A stretch of DNA of 64,000 nucleotides, taken from positions 21,696,947-21,760,946 of the forward strand of contig OZ007581.1 in NCBI GenBank assembly GCA_963931925.1, read 5' to 3'. Numbering within the stretch: position 1 is the stretch's first letter; every line of letters starts with the position of its first letter. This document shows, one piece after another, positions 61,942-64,000 of this stretch. The notes below the pieces were generated by a model. The model had not been told where the DNA came from. It worked only from the letters and a program-made list of their open reading frames with translations, and did not search any database. The DNA is from Onchidella celtica (lineage: Eukaryota > Mollusca > Gastropoda > Systellommatophora > Onchidiidae). The translations under genes and the position numbers were made by a program.

Positions 61942-62044
61942 CTAAACACCTCCGATCCCCATCCAGCAATGTAAATGAAAAGTCGGCGACCAAAATCCAT
62001 GGCTGGGTTTAGGGGATAGCCACAGTTGAAACCAAATGAGCCAC
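61942..62044 (-). CDS. Aquaglyceroporin-like channel, exon with the second NPA loop
   Basis: This 103 bp exon lies between the acceptor CTCTTCCACAG and the donor TTTAG|GTACAA. It encodes [20 protein letters not shown] followed by [24 protein letters not shown] plus IAGWGSEVF is diagnostic for aquaglyceroporins. The Asp after NPA and the basic residue four positions on match the glycerol-channel P2/P3 signature. Unusually, the residue straight after NPA, which in nearly all family members is the arginine of the aromatic/arginine filter, is Met, and the usual Pro of FGPR is Arg. Both splice sites and the frame are sound, so the exon looks functional, not decayed. Upstream exons (first NPA, segments 1-5) are not visible in the remaining 2 kb. 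Confidence 0.88.
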
Positions 62045-63912
62045 CTGTGGAAGAGTTTATTGGATTTATATTCTACAAAGATGATAACATTTCCCTCCAA
62101 TCCTAGTGTGAACAGTTACACAGTTACATGTTTAATGAAGTACTTAAAACCCTCTTAGCGCGTGACCTTTTTAAGCATTCTGTTCCAAATAATACGCCGG
62201 GGTTTTGTAGAGACAGGGAAAAGAAAGTGACTAGTCACAGAAAATCACACTTTTCACAAGGAAGGAGTTGTCAGATCCCATTACATATGTATAGTTTTTT
62301 GATGGGAAGAGAACAGAGAATGAGAATATGAACTTGAAACAGGGGAAACATTTAGTCTGAATTATGTAAATTAGCTCATTTGCAATTCCAAACATAACTG
62401 TCAACAACAAGAAGACAACAATTGAAGCAAGAAAACCAGCTTGGACAAACTTTGCATGCAGAGACTCAGTTTCATGCAGTCCTGGCCTTTTTACACCTGT
62501 GTTTTGTCATGCCAATCCCATGGAGGCCTCTTTCATCAGAACTAACTGCAGTAGTATCTAGATCTAGATCAGATTCATCACTTGGCGCCATAGTTTAAAA
62601 AAGGACACTAGATCTAGGTCTAGCCTCAGAAAAAAATTCTCAAAAAATCACAAAACTCGTCTTGGAACCAGGGGCGAGGCTTCCTCATAATCAAATAATC
62701 AGTGATTACCCTTCGAATATTAATTCTAGAATTACTACGCTTTTCAGATCGAGCCCAACTCCAAGTCCATTTAGTCAGTTCAGCATTCTGTTCTACGTTG
62801 CTATTTTGGGTTTGTAGAGACCCCTCACCGAAAAACATCTTTGTAGGGACTTACACCATATGAACTGGTCCCAAATCAGTGATTAACAAAGACCAAGAAG
62901 ACTTGAGTACACCCAGAAGCGAGCTTGAGCATAGCCTGTTTTCTTCAAAGCGGCGCCGCAGACAGCAAAATAGTGGGGAAAAAAAATAGGTTTATAATCA
63001 AGGTTTGGCCTGATTTTACGTACTTATGCAGGTTTTTCACTATGCGGTCGTTTTCAACCCAATCGAAAGATAAAGAGTAGAGTGAAAGAGTTTGTGTGGA
63101 TCTTTTTTTTTTGTTGTTTGTTTGAGGTAATCTACGAACAATTTACTCTACGCACAGAAAGAGCTATCAAAGAATAATAATTATTATAGTCTAGATCTAG
63201 ATATAACTGTGATCAGAATCAGTCGAACGTATTAAGAACATCAATTCAATTGATAGGTCGCTCGAACCTAAACCGCAACGGCAGATAGCCACTTCTCCGA
63301 AATCGCTACACATTGTTGTGTCACAGAGATGCCATTTAAGCACTTTCTACCATTAAATGTGGGTCCTTTCCGAGAAAGTTTATGAGATGGTAGAATAACA
63401 AAATCTCTGGCTATGAATATGACAATGAAAACGTGCTGTTCAAATTATATTTTAAAAAATGGGTGAAAAATATGCGTTTATAAGTCTGTTAGTATGAATG
63501 AATATTTTTTGAGATTAGTTTGGCTTGTAAAATGCTACATTCGTGTCCTGTTGACAAGAATAGTCCGCTCTTCAGATTTTTGCAGTGCCTAGCAACCGTT
63601 TCATTGTTTTAGTCGCTGCATTTATAATACACTAGCGATACGTCCTATTATGAGGATCTTACTAGCTTAAATTCTGATTACCCTCTGCAGAGGGCCACGC
63701 TTCGCCCCTGCTTGGAACAACTCTGTAGTTTAAAAAGTTGGAGCTGGCACACAGATTCCCGAAACAAGACATCCAATATATCGGATCTCACGTATTCCTC
63801 GCTACTTAATCACGTGGATGTCACGTGTTAAGAGGGTTTAAAGCACGGAAATGTGCCTATGGTAATCACTATTATTTCTATAGAAATATCTTCAATATCC
63901 TCTGCATTCTGG
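62045..63912. other. Probable aquaglyceroporin intron and upstream sequence
   Basis: No further exon of the channel was recognised on the minus strand. TCTAGATCTAGA-type strings occur near 62,558-62,572 and 63,188-63,201. Confidence 0.5.
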
Positions 63913-63914
63913 GT

Positions 63915-63955
<41 letters not shown>

Positions 63956-64000
63956 GAGAGAGAGAGACAGAGAGAGACAGAGAGAGAAAGAGAGAGAATG
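63913..64000. repeat. (GA)n/(GACA)n compound microsatellite, cut by the window edge
   Basis: (GA)n, then about seven GACA units, then (GA)n with GACA interruptions, continuing to the end of the window. Confidence 0.95.

Overview
This window is animal nuclear DNA, most likely from a mollusc and probably a gastropod. It is AT-rich and full of microsatellites ((GA)n, (GATA)n, (CA)n). Its one recognisable host gene is split by a GT-AG intron. Its transposons are of metazoan types: an endonuclease/reverse-transcriptase LINE with a C-terminal C2H2 finger, PIF/Harbinger with a MADF protein, and Helitron-like ends. A dispersed repeat near 31.0 kb resembles one I associate with gastropods. No bacterial operons, rRNA, convincing tRNA or CRISPR array are visible. 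The taxonomic call is inference.

Layout. 1-41 kb is gene-poor. It holds microsatellites, homopolymer G/C runs, two small inverted-repeat elements (about 18.0 and 29.3 kb), two long (GATA)n arrays in opposite orientation at 26.5-26.8 and 27.8-28.3 kb, and a few open frames I cannot assign. 41-48.3 kb is a mosaic of duplications: a 0.3 kb direct duplication, a terminal-inverted-repeat element enclosing a 192 bp unit that recurs 4 kb away, and five copies of a roughly 0.44 kb Helitron-like unit, two head to head and three in tandem. A sixth, diverged copy is at 56.1 kb. 48.8-51.4 kb is a nest of inverted-repeat DNA transposons. The last is an internally deleted PIF/Harbinger element that keeps the start of its transposase on one strand and most of its MADF-domain protein on the other. 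52.2-54.1 kb has a further short inverted-repeat element and a pair of inverted palindromes.

56.8-60.9 kb is a seemingly full-length non-LTR retrotransposon with an uninterrupted 1,075-codon endonuclease/reverse-transcriptase frame. All catalytic residues I can check are present. Just downstream of it, on the opposite strand, lie two exons of an aquaglyceroporin (61,539-61,660 and 61,942-62,044). They encode the second NPA loop and the sixth membrane segment. The 5' exons lie beyond the right edge or were not recognised. The selectivity-filter arginine that normally follows the second NPA is methionine here.

The genes do not form a pathway. The window is an intergenic transposon landscape ending in the 3' part of one channel gene. 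All positions and alignments were made by eye and no search was run.
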